DNA of 64,000 nucleotides, taken from positions 110,906,432 through 110,970,431 of the forward strand of contig NC_080685.1 of assembly GCF_030445035.2 (NCBI RefSeq), in the 5' to 3' direction. Shown piece after piece: positions 23,101-35,100 of the stretch (position 1 is its first letter; every line of letters starts with the position of its first letter). Below the pieces are notes generated by a model. That model had not been told where the DNA came from. It worked only from the letters and a program-made list of their open reading frames with translations, and did not search any database. Source of the DNA: Dasypus novemcinctus (taxonomy: Eukaryota; Chordata; Mammalia; Cingulata; Dasypodidae). The position numbers were made by a program, and so were the translations under genes.

Positions 23101-26100
23101 ACAAAAAGAGACACAGATTCCCGTTCCACTGACAACAACAGAAGCAGACAAAGATGCAGCAAATAGACACAGAGAACAGACAACTGGGGTGGAGGGTGGG
23201 GAGGCGATAGAAATAAATAAAATAAATTTAAAAAAAAAAAGTGAAGGTGAAATTTGATGAACGGGAAGAAAGAGGTTTTACCCATGTGACAATTCTGAAC
23301 TACTGGTAGTGGCCATCTGATTCTGAGACGAAATCCCAGATAGTGATGGGGCACGTGCGGGAGGGGGGTGGGGTGGACTACAGTGGGAGGAACTCCACAA
23401 TTAACTAACGGAGTGGCCGCACAACCCCATCCCCGCACCTGCAAACTGGACATCATCTCAACGCTTCAAGAAAGATATCTGACATATGCTCAATAAATGC
23501 CCATTTCCCTTCTCATCCTTCCCTTCTTTCTCACCAGAAAAGCTTGAGGAATCATTAGGAATAGGGAAAAAAGTAAAAATAATGTGACAGTTAAAGGATA
23601 CATCCAGCAGGCTGATCATGTCCCTACAAGTGTTGATGTCAAATCCATCGAATTTTATGTCTGTTCCTATTCAAACAGAAAAGGGGGTAGGAATCAGGAC
23701 CACTGAAATCGGGACATCGCCTCCGTGGTAGGAGGCCACCAAAGCCGCCAGCCGGAGTACGGAGCCCAAGGAGCATCAGAAGACAGATCGGAGTGGGGCG
23801 CGCAGACGATGTTTGGGACACCAAAGCCTTAGTGCAGCCAGAAGGGAGGCAAATGCTTTTGATAGACACACATCCCGGTGATGGGAGGGTTCATTTGTCG
23901 CCTTATAGGAGTGGGTTTGAGCCGGGGCTTTCTTTCACACTGGGTCAAATGTAATGAACCAGGGCTTGATGGACTATCTGGGTCAGCTGCCTTCGAGGGG
24001 ATTTTGAGTTTCAAAAGATCAAGAGGAAACTCAAGCAGGAGTTCAAAGAGGACTTTTTGGCTCTGAGGGGCCCCAGGACTTTCTCTATTTAGTTTTATCA
24101 GCGGTCTCCAGGCGAGTGCTGGGTGGGCTCGGCTGCCCATGCCCCCTGAGGCCGCCCGGGGCCTGGGCGGCTGCAGGCAGGCTGGAGGAGCTCCGCCAGG
24201 GGCCGGCCCAGAGCCCAGCTCTGCTGCCCACAGGCCCGGCGCCAGCACACGGACATGGCTGAGCTTTAGTGCCCTCCTCCACCAGCTGGGAGGAAGGGCG
24301 ACCCCTTGCCCCGCAGCCTGGGGGGACGAAGCAAGCCGGTGTAAGCCAAGTTCTCAGCACAGAGTTGGGCACCTGCTGAGGCTGTGAGGAGCCGTCTCTC
24401 CATCAGCCAGGTGCTGACCAAGGCATCGTGCTCCTCAAAACAAGCCCGCGCGCAGACGCTATCATCACCCCATTCTACAGACGAGAGGACCAAGGGGGGA
24501 CAGCTATGCCGCCCTCCACCTTGACCTGCCCCGCACCTTGAGCCCAGGCAGGAGCAGGAGATGCTGCAGGCCTCCTTGTATCTCTGCTCTGCTCCTGCTC
24601 CCTTCCCAGGAGAGGGGTGGGGAGGCCCATCCTGGCCAGCGCCTGGGCCCTGAGCCCGGCTCACCCCTGTCCCAGAGGGTGCCACGGTGCTGCGGAGCCC
24701 CCCTTCCTGCATCCTTGCGCCTGGCCCCACCACCCACCAGCTGAAGGCCTGCTCTCTCCCCGCCCTGGGCCGAGAGAGCAGCTCCGTGCCAGCCCACCTG
24801 GGCTCAGGCCCAGCCAGGGACAAGCACAGATTTCTTCCTGGGCGCAGGTAATCCCTGGCCACCCTCGGGACTTGCTAAAGTCTGGTGACAAGATGGAGGA
24901 GGGCTGAGTCCCAGGATGGAGGCAGAGGCATCCTCTGCACACTGCTTCCCCCACAGGGTGCACTACAAAACTGGACCCCCATCCGCACACAGCTTTCCAC
25001 AGTATCAATTTTGTGGAAAAAAAATTCATGTTAGTCCCTCCCACCTCTGCTGCTTTCCTCCCGGGGTTCAGCGTATGCTTTCACTAAACACCGCTGGGAG
25101 GGAGTGGATGTGGCTCAAGTGGCTGAGCACCCGCCTCCCACACAGGAGGTTCTAGGTTTGGTTCCCAGTGCCTCCTGGAAAAAAAACACACAAAAACAAC
25201 AAGCAAAAAAAAAAACAAACCAAAAAAACCAACTTGGCAGAGCCGATGTGGCTCAGTGGTTGAGCACCGGCTTCCCACATAAGAGATCCCAGGTTGGATC
25301 CCCAGTTCTGGAACCTCAAAAAAACAAAACAGAACAACAACAAAAGCACGCATGCCACTGGGGCTGCATTCCTTCAGGGAAGGGCAAGTCTGGGCTGTGG
25401 CCGGCACCACCCTGTCCACCCCCTAGCACCACCCCCCAGCCTCTCCTGCCCCGCGCTCTCTCAGCTGGCCCAAGGTCGAAGGCCCCTTTCCCGTGGGCCT
25501 CCTGGCTCGTTGACTCCTGTGGCCCAATGCCTGCTCCCGCCCGGACCCCAGCATCTCCCTCAGGCTCCCCCAGACTTCGCGAAAGGCCCCCAAGCGGGAA
25601 CTTACGTTTGGAAAACACCTCATTCAGAACCTTCTTGAGCTCCCCCGCACTGATCTCGGAATCCTAGGAAGAGGAAGGTAAGTCCCATCAGGCCCCGGCG
25701 AGCGTTTCAAGACATCGAGTGAACGTGCAGCCTCTCCGTGGCAGGCACCAGGTCCAGGGACACTGATTTGACAAGCCTGTGGCACCAGAGAACTCGAATT
25801 CCCAGTTCCCCTGGGTCCCCATCAGCCTGGCCACAGGGGTGTGCTGACGGCAGGAGCACGTCTACCCCTGCTGAGGCTGCCGCGCCAGGTCCTGACCCCT
25901 TTCAGGGGGCTTGCTTAAACAGAGGACACAATTTGGCAAGAAGCAGTAACAGGGGAAGAGGACGTGGCTCAAGCACTTGGGCTCCCGTCTACCATACAGG
26001 AGGTCCAGGGTTCGATTCCCAGGGCCTCCTGGTAAAGGTGAGCTGGCCCGTGCAGTGAGCTGGTCCACATGGAGTGCTGGCCCACAGGGGATGCCACCCT

Positions 26101-29100
26101 GCACAGGAGTGCCAGCCAACGTGGAGAGCCTTCGCAGCAAGATGACACAACAAAAAGAAACACAGGAGAGAGAATAAGAGACTTAGCAAACCCAGGGAGC
26201 TGAGGTGCGAAAGAAGGATCACCTCTCCCACTCCAGAAGGTCCCAGGATCGGTTCCTGGAGCTGCCTAATGAGAATACAAGCAGACACAGAAGAACACAC
26301 AGTGAATGGACACAGAGAGCAGACAAGGGAGGGGGGAGGAATAAATAAATAAAATCTTAAAAAAAAAAAAAAAGAAGCAATAGAAGGAGCTAGCCACCCT
26401 TGGTGAACTATCTCTAATCCTCAAAACGATCTGCATCTATTTTTGAGTGAAGGAAGCAGTGATGTTGTGTGCTGCTACACGCCATAGACATATTTGATGT
26501 AATGTGTCATTTTTATGGTTGGGGTTCACAGTTGCCATGTGGCTGAGCCAGGATCGAAACCCAAAGCGCCTTCTTTTTCCACTGCCCCACACCTGTTGGG
26601 AGTTGCTATTTCGTGAACTAGTAATTTAGGGGAATGGGATATCCCACATGCACCTGGGGTAAACACTGAGCCAGAGGGAAGCTCTGTTCCTGAGCCAAGG
26701 CAGGTGAGTTCAGTCACGCTGGCCCTACACCTGGTTTCCAGTGTTGACTCAGCCCTACCTTGCTGCGTGACCTTAGCAAAGTCACTTCCCCTCTTGAATG
26801 GGGTTTTACCGTGTGTACCCAGGGTACCCACTGTGTCCATTCTCTATCCTCCACCCACCAGGCCCTCGTGAATCTGTTGGAAACAAGAGCTTTAGAGGAG
26901 AGAAGAGCTGCACAAAGCAGCCCTGTCCTTTGAGGGCAGCTGGCCCCAATCATGCAATTACCAAGAATGCCACCCCCCATTAGCAAACCAGCAAAGAGCT
27001 GGGGTGCCAAGAGCCCACGCTTGAACCTCGGTCCCCTCCCCGAGGAGGCCTGTGACCTCAGCCCGGTCCTGAACTTCTCTGTGCTGGCCACTCTCAGGGC
27101 TGGGAGAGTGAAGATACTGCCCCACGCAGGAGAGTAAGATACGGTATGTGAAGGACTGACCGAATCTAGTTTTTATTTTTTTATCCTTCTTGAGGTTTGC
27201 GGCAGAATAAGGCCCCTTGGCAGCTCAGAACGCTATTTAGTTAGCACAAATGCTGGTCTGAGCCTCCATCTAAAACGTAAATGGACACCACCGTGCACGG
27301 CTTCACTAGCCACGCAAAGGAATGGCGTTCCCCAGCCCATTTTCTGCAAAGTATTCTGATGCATTTTCTTCTATTCCATCCACAGCTCTGCCTGAGTGTC
27401 CCTGAGAGGCAAAAAGCATTGTTTCCTCCTTTTGGGGCTCTTTGGCACACCTTATCCACCAAAGAGCAATGCCTTTATTTATGGGACTAGCTGTGACGTT
27501 TCTAATCCAGGTCTGCTCTAACTTGCTTCACGGCCTCCACAGGTGTGGAATCAAAATGAACCCCAGCAGGTCGGAGGAGGGGAGAAAAGGGGCAGAAGGT
27601 GCTCACGGCTCCTTCCCCGGATGCGATGCACCCCAGAGTCGTGCTCGGGCCTCTCGGGAGTCCAGTGCCGTTGGGCTCTCCGAGGGCGGGAGAGAGGGGC
27701 CAGGAAAGTGAGCGGGCTGCATCCATCCCCGCAGCCCAAGCCTGGGCCAGGTTAGCTGAGCAGACTTCCCCTGAGGCCGAGCGGCTCCCGCCTCTGGAGG
27801 ACATTGATTTAGAAGGTTTCGCTGCTCCGGCTCCTTGGTCAGAGGCCCTGCCCTGACAGGGCCAAACCCCACGCAGAAAGGCTGCTGGCAGGACCCGGAG
27901 TTCCAGTCGCTGCTTCCTCGAGGCACGAGAGGAGTGGCCCCGGGACTGCATTAATATTCCCAGCAGCACAGGAAAGGTCCCCGGAATTGAAGAGAAGAGG
28001 TGGGAGCAGGGGCGGGTGGGGGATCCCAAATTCACAGCCGGACTCTTCACTCCTGCAGTAGGCATTCTCGAGCAGTTCCGTGCCCATCTGGGAAGGGCAC
28101 CTGCCCACCACTCACCTTCTCCGCAAGCTGCTCAAACAGGCTCTGGAACTGGCCACCGTCTTGATCCACTTCCCAGGGATGGGGCTAAAATGAAACATAA
28201 GGGCAAAGTGAAAACAGGATGAGGTGAGGGGGCGGAAAGACGGAGGTTTAAGGCTCCTCCACTCGTTCCCTGTTTTTGAACACCTCGTGAGGGCCAGGCA
28301 GGGGCTCTGTAGGGGCACACGGAGATCAACAAAGGAGACATGCAGGAAGTGGACTTGGCCCAGTGGTTAGGGCGTCCGCCTACCACATGGGAGGTCCACA
28401 GTTCAAACCCCAGGCCTCCTTGACCCGTGTGCAGCTGGCCCATGCGCAGCGCTGATGCGCACAAGGAGTGCCCTGCCACGCAGGAGTGTCCCCTGCATAG
28501 GGGAGCCCCACATGCAAGGAGTGCGCCCCATAAGGAGAGCCGCCCAGCGCGAAAGAATGTGCAGCCTGCCCAGGAATGGTGCCGCACACACGGAGAGCTG
28601 ACCCAGCAAGATGAAGCAACAAAAAGAGACACAGATTCCCGTGTCGCTGACAACAGCAGAAATGGACAAAGATGCAGCCCTGGGGCCTCGAAGCTGCCGT
28701 CTGAGGGCTCCCCACCAACCCTCGGCTTTGGGGGCTTGGATGAATCACCTGCCAAGAAAGGCAGTGACACTGACGGCGGGGAATCTTGATCTGTATCTTT
28801 GAACTCCAAAAATCACATGAAAATTTTGGGTAGTGTTTATATGCATTTCTCTTAGCTTTTATCAGATTCTCAAAGAGCAGCAGGATTAAAAAGTAGTTAA
28901 GAACAAGGCCTAGTAGAAATAGCTGAACCAGGAGCCAAAAGTCAGGGTTCAAATACCAGGCTGGCGGCTTACTGGAGAGCGCTGCGGGCTCTGCACAGCC
29001 ATTCCCTCAGCTCTAATATTAAGTTAACAAGGCCTGCTTCATGGGTCACTTTTTAAAAATCAAATAAGAGCTAATGTGTGTCAGAGTCTTTTGAAAATGA

Positions 29101-32100
29101 CAAACCACTTTACAAACCACTCTGTCCAAAGATTTTCTGATATGACAATGGGCTCTCTTCAGAATAGAATGGCCGGTTCAGAGATCACCACCAGACAGTG
29201 GGGAAAATCACGTGCTGCCCAGATGGGAGAAGAGTTCCCAGAGGGCCGGGTCAATTTCTCTTAGTACTGTGACTCAGAAAGCTCAACAGGTCCAGTATGG
29301 CCTGATGATACTCAACTAACACAAGAGTAGTAATACTAGTTCTTCTCTTTACTGTGCACTGACGACCTGTCGGGACCCTCACATCCATTACTCCATTCAA
29401 TAGCTGCAACCACCCTATGGGATCAGTCCTAATCCACATTGCACAGTTGGAGGAACTGAGGCTTGAAAATGCTAAGTAACAGGCTGAGACCACACAGCCA
29501 GTACATAGCGGAGCCGGGAATCGAACCCTAGCCTGTTGCATTTCGCCACCACCCTCCGGCCCAGTGAGCAGCCCAGACCCTCTGCGTCCTATCACACTTG
29601 ACCCCTCCAGGTTGTTTTCTCAGCTATAATGTGGGGCTATTAATGCCTAACGTTTATTTGTTTACATGTAAGAAGAACAAATTCAACAACACATCTAGAT
29701 TTTTAGAAGAAAAATGATAAACACATCTCATCACACATACCATTTTAAAGTAGTTTTGTAGAAAAGAAATTACATTATTGTGTTAATGTAATACAATAAA
29801 CTATAAGAAATCGGTAGGAAGTCCATAAATTCTGGACACAGAGTAATACTCTATTATTCCTGAAAAAGAAGTATAAAGTCACACATTAAAAAAACAAAAA
29901 CAAAAACAAAACAGTATATGGATATTGGCTAACACTCGTAGGTAGCAGGCACTCTACCACAAGGGGTATCCCTGGACATAGGGTAATTTTCGGAGAGCAG
30001 GGAGTGAGGAAGATGCCTTTATATGAAGTACAGGACTTCATATTTATTAATTCACTCATTCATTCATTCTAAGAAAGATCTACCGATCCCCTGGCCCCTG
30101 ATGGTAACTGTTCCATGTCTGAGATACAGTGGTGAACAAGAGGTGGTCCTCGTTCTCAAGGACCTTATTATAGCAAAGGTCTCTGTCCTCCTGAGAGTGT
30201 CTGTGAAAAGGCGCTGCACACGGTAAGTCAGCATGGTAAAAATAAGACATTATCTGCTGCTCTCATATCACATGGCGATGGCACCCTTGCAACCCTGTTC
30301 GTAGGGAACACATCTAAATTCCAGGCACGCATTTGTGTGCCCTGTGCTTTTTCCCATGCCCTGTCCAAGCAGGGGGCTGGCCCTTGCAGTCTCCATGATG
30401 TGGACATTTCTGGAGCAGTAAAAGCAGTTCTTGGAGGCAGTGGCTCTTCCTGGCTCTTGTGAAGCCCGAGTCCCCTGAAGACGTAATGCTGGGTGGCCTC
30501 ATGTGTGTTGGGAGAGGGAGGGGTCGGTGGGGAAGGGGTGCCCTAGAGAGAAAAGGCAGAGTCTCCCTAGACCAGGAGGGTGGCAGTCCACATGCCACAG
30601 CCCGAGGTGGGACCCAGGCTGGGGGCCCCTTGCCCACGGAAGATTCAAGGCCTAGTACAGAAGCCCAAGAGCCATCGCACGCGAAGGGACCTGTCCGCTG
30701 AGATGGGGGCACCTCAGGGCTAGTCAGCGTGGGCCCGTGACCAGAAAAGCCTTCCTGCTGCCTCAGTGTTCCAGAAAATCCCAAGAACCGAGGAGCCAGA
30801 GACGGGGATCCTGATGTAACTGAGCGCCATCACTCCTAGCACGCTGGCGCAAAGGGGACTTAGAGCCAGTTTTCAGTTGATTTAACAAAAAACAAGGGGG
30901 CAAGGGAGGAACCCACCCCTGAGCTGTGGATGCAGAGTCCACACTGTCTACAGTGGCAGAGTGGCTTTACTGGGATACCTGGGACACCTGTGAAAGGTGT
31001 GTCTGCCTGGGAGCTGTGGGGTGCTGCGCCGGTCACTGCACCTGGGGCGGGGATGGCAGCTGAGATCACCAAAAGCCACAAGCCAGGAAAGGGCCTCCGG
31101 GGCCAGCGCCCGGAGGCGCTGGGGTAGGGTCACTGCTGACCACCGGGTCAACCACCGCGCACCGTGTCCCGGGGAGGTCACATCTGTTCATGGACAGGGT
31201 TACCCAGATGAGAAAGAACCGCCCATGGGCACAAACGCCACCTGACAAATTCACAGCATGAACTGCCAGGGTAGAGAGGTCCTTGTTTGGCCTTTCTCGT
31301 GTATCTGCAGAAATAGGAGCTTACAAACTGGGCAAATTCCAAGTAATAGACTATGCCTCCCCTCCCCCATTCAGCCAAAGACGAGCTCAGCAGCTGGGGG
31401 GGGCGGGAGTGGACGCTGCGTGGCATCTGCATCAGGGACCCCGGCCCCTCCAGGTGGATGGAACGGAGCCCTCGGGACGATGGCCCAGCCGCACCCCGGG
31501 GCCCTCGCCACACGATCGGCACACGCCGCTCAGGAAAGGGAGGGCACGGGGCCGAGGAGGGCTCAGGAGGGCAGGGCAGGCACACGAAGCCCTGCACGTT
31601 CCTCCGCCAAAGTCCACTCTGAGCCCACCGCCTCCACGGGCCGTTCCAGACCGGGGCCCCTGAGGGCTGTATCGCGGGCCCCGGGGTGTTTCCGTCCACT
31701 CCTGGCATGAGGCTTCCCTCCTCTTTTTTATCTGCTTCTATCATGTGTCTCTGAAAAGACCCAACGTCTAGAAATCCCCTTGAGGGCAGGGCCCGGGTCT
31801 GCGTCCCACTGCCTCCTCTTCCACCCTAGGACTGAGCACAGCCCTGCTCGAGGGCACTGTGAGTCCGTGGCTCTCACTGAGTGGACGTGGGTGGCCCTGA
31901 GACACCCCCCCCCCAGGGGCTAGGGAGGCATTCCAAAGCCTGGGTTCCAGTGCTTCCATCTCGTCTGCATCAGGAAGAGCCAGGCCCTAGAAAACAGGTA
32001 GCCCTGACGAATAAAACGTTACTATCTGGGGAGCAGGTGCAGCTCAGTGGTGGAGTGCCTGCTTCCCATGTACAAGGTCCCGGGTTCAATCCCCGGTTCC

Positions 32101-35100
32101 TCCTACAACAACAACAAAAGGAAGTTCCTATCCTTAATAAATAAAGCACTTTTATGTATCAGCAAGAAACCACAAATGACTGCTGGGGAATAATGTCAGA
32201 GTCCAGCAGACGAAAAGATTACATACCTCATGTGGGTTTCCAGCTACAACATCCCCAATTTCTCTGAAACACAAAGAAGGAAAGAGAGAAATGGAACACG
32301 AGTAAGGAGAAAGTCCAGCTGACGACTGGGTTCTTTAGGAAGCTCTGACTCTCTAAGGGATTGGCTTCCGCACCCAAGGCCTTCTCTTCCCACTAACAGC
32401 AGACTGGTCGTGGGAATCTTCCACTAGGACCCCTCACCTTCACCTCTCCTCCCCTCACGCCACCTGAGCTTTCACCGGAGATGAGCGCTGCCGGGTTCAG
32501 CCGGCCTTTCATGGATTCTAGAACTTTTGCCCGGGTGGACCGCTCTTCCTAGGGATTCTCTTCCCAGACCGCCCCAGCCATTGCCCTGCACCTCCTCTGG
32601 GAGCTCAGCTACATGGAGCCTCGTGAGAATGGCCTGGGAGGAGCGAGGCTGCGGGCTCACAGGCACGTCCGTGCACGTGTGTGTACACCTCGGAGAGGGG
32701 GTGGTGCAGTCCTCTGAGCCCTGCCCCGTGGGCCTCCCGTGCCCGTCTGAGCCAGGCCACCCCTGGAGCCCGCCCGCTAGCCAGGGCCTTCTGTGGTGCG
32801 TAACTGCCCTCGCGTTCCGTTGAGCAAACCGAGGCGGCAGGAGGGCGCAGCGCGAAGGCCTCGCGGCCTGCGGGTGTCTCCTGGGCGGTGCAGGGGGCAC
32901 ACACGCAGCTGGAGGCTCGCCCCTGCGCCCTCGCTTCCCGGGCCCCAGCAAGCCCGCCCCCGCCTCAGGAAGGGGCACGCACACGGCCTCGGCCTTCTTC
33001 TCGGAGAACACTCTCAAGCAGAACTCGCCATCCTTGAAGGGCTCGAAGGTGGACGGCACCACCAGGTACTCCCCGGGGGGCAGCCGCGCCCGGCCCGAGA
33101 CCTCCCGCAGGTTGACGTAGGCGCCCGAGCGGGCTGAGGGCTGGTGACTCCGGAAGAAGTCCCGGCCCAGGGGCGCATCAGGCCGACGCTCCAGCTGCAC
33201 AGAGCAACAGAAGCAAAGCCTCCTTAGATTCTGGAAGAGGAGGGCAGGGCGCTCGGGCCGACCATGAACGCCACAGCGATGGCCCCGCTGGGCCCTGCGG
33301 ACCTGGGCGCAAGGGGAGCCCCGCAGCTTGGGGACCCCCCCTGGACATTTTACACTCTGGGCAGGACGCTGGGGGCGTGGCCAGTGAGGTCCCGGCCGAG
33401 GCCCAAGTGTCACGGAGCTAAATGTCACTCCTGCCATCCCTGTCGACACAAAAGGAGGCAGACCTGGCAAGAGAAAGTGCTCAGGAGAGCTGAGATGGAG
33501 AAGCAAGCTCCAATTCAGACGGGTGGGCAAGGGGCAGACCCAGTGCCTTCAAGAACCCAGGGGTGGGGAAGCGGACTTGGCCCAGTGGTTAGGGCGCCTG
33601 CCTACCACATGGGAGGTTCAGGGTTCAAACCCCGGGCCTCCTTCACCTGTGCGGAGCTAGCCCATGCGCAGTGCTGATGCGCACAAGGAGTGCCCTGCCA
33701 CGCAGGGGTGTCCCCCGCGTAGGGGAGCCCCACGCACAAGGAGTGCGCCCCATAAGGAGAGCCGCCCAGCGCGTAGGAAAGGGCAACCTGCCTAAGAATG
33801 GCGCCACACACACAGAGAGCTGACACAGCAAGATGACACAACAAAAAAAGAGAGTGCCACTGGATAATGCAAGCAGATGCAGAAGAATACACAGTGAATG
33901 GACAGAGAGAGCAGACAATGGGGGGAAGGGAAGAGAAACAAATAAATATTAAAAAAACAAAAAAGGACAAGCAGGGAGAACTAAAAGAGAAAAGGAGAAA
34001 GGCAGTCCTTCCTTTTCCGAGCAGAGATGAGGGCCTTTAGTTCTGTGGGTCAGAACACTAGGAAACTGAGATGTGCCGTATCATCTTGCACAGGCCAGAC
34101 CCCCAGGTCCCCAAGGGGCAAAGGTGACCAGTGAGGCAGGTCAGCTCGGGATGGTCTTTACCACCGTCTCAGGCGGTCAGCTCCTGGGACCACCTGGGAG
34201 TCTGCGGTGGGAGAACAGCCTCCGCCCGTGGGAAGCACGAAGCAGTCACGTGCTTTCTTACCAGGGAGGACCATCTCTCTCAGCTCTCACATACCTCTTT
34301 GGGAACCTGCAGGGCAGAAGAAAAGAGCAGCTCACCTGAGAGCCTTTGCATGCCTCCCCACATCTCCCAGACAGACCGTGCGCCCGGGCCCCGGGGAAGA
34401 GTCTTCGCCAAAGGGAGATGAGTCAGCATTTCTATGCCAAGGCTAGCTGTAGAGTCCTGAACCCTGGGACATCTGATGAAAAAAATAAAGAGGTCCCACT
34501 TTTTTACTTTGTTTTCTAGTTGTGTAATCTGCCAGGATCCCAAATTCTCTGGGGACAAGAAAGAGCCGTGGAGCTGAGGCAAAAGCTAACATTTTCTTAC
34601 AGGCCTCCCCTCCCAGGCCGACTACTTGGCAGGGTTAATCCCATCTTGCTGAGCCAGAAGCTACCCACCCTTGGCTATGGTGACTGGTCTCAGGACAAGC
34701 TCACAGTTCCATCAGCCCACTAGAGACTGCTCTTGGACTTTGGGGTTGGGATGAAGGGAAGCCCTTTCTTTACACTGGTGCTGTTGGGGTGGTCGTGAAG
34801 AAAGCCAGGCTGGGAGAGGGCCTTGGCACTGGAGAGGAGAGTGAAGAGGCCCCGTGTCTCAGCACCCCTCTTTCCCTTGGTTTGGTTACGTGAGCTGGAG
34901 AGTTCTGTCTTCACAAGGATACCTCAATTACCAGCAACTGAAAATGTTGAATCCCACAAGGGATGAATTCTCATATTCACAGAGTGCCCGGGTCACCAGG
35001 GTCCCTAGCCTGCTAGAGAAGAATATGCAATCCCCATTTTGTCCTCTTCCCTTGCTGGCTCCTGCCCCGTGAGCTCTTGTGGCCTGAAGAGGAGGCGGGG

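Larger units (their letters stand above)
20213..23601. other. CAPN8: CAPN8 intron 16, with inverted SINE pair
   Basis: 3.4 kb. Holds a MIR-like segment (about 21195-21300: CCCCATTTTCCAGGAAAAGAAACTG), an L1 3' end (about 21500-22165) interrupted by a minus SINE (21726-22094), and a plus SINE (22840-23239). The remainder shows no gene. Confidence 0.75.
28185..32226. other. CAPN8: CAPN8 intron 13
   Basis: 4.0 kb. Contains a 3'-truncated chimeric SINE (28344-28678), a MIR copy (29370-29560), an A-rich microsatellite (AAAAAC)n at about 29887-29911, an L2-like end near 31770-31870, a C run at 31905-31915 and a tRNA-Ala monomer SINE (32027-32120). No extra exon recognised. Confidence 0.7.

Noticed and set aside
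32472..33530. 352-codon minus-strand open frame as a separate gene
   Set aside because: It contains CAPN8 exon 12 in its true frame. The rest is GC-rich intron read through; splice sites and the downstream exon 13 show the real exon is 32983-33194.
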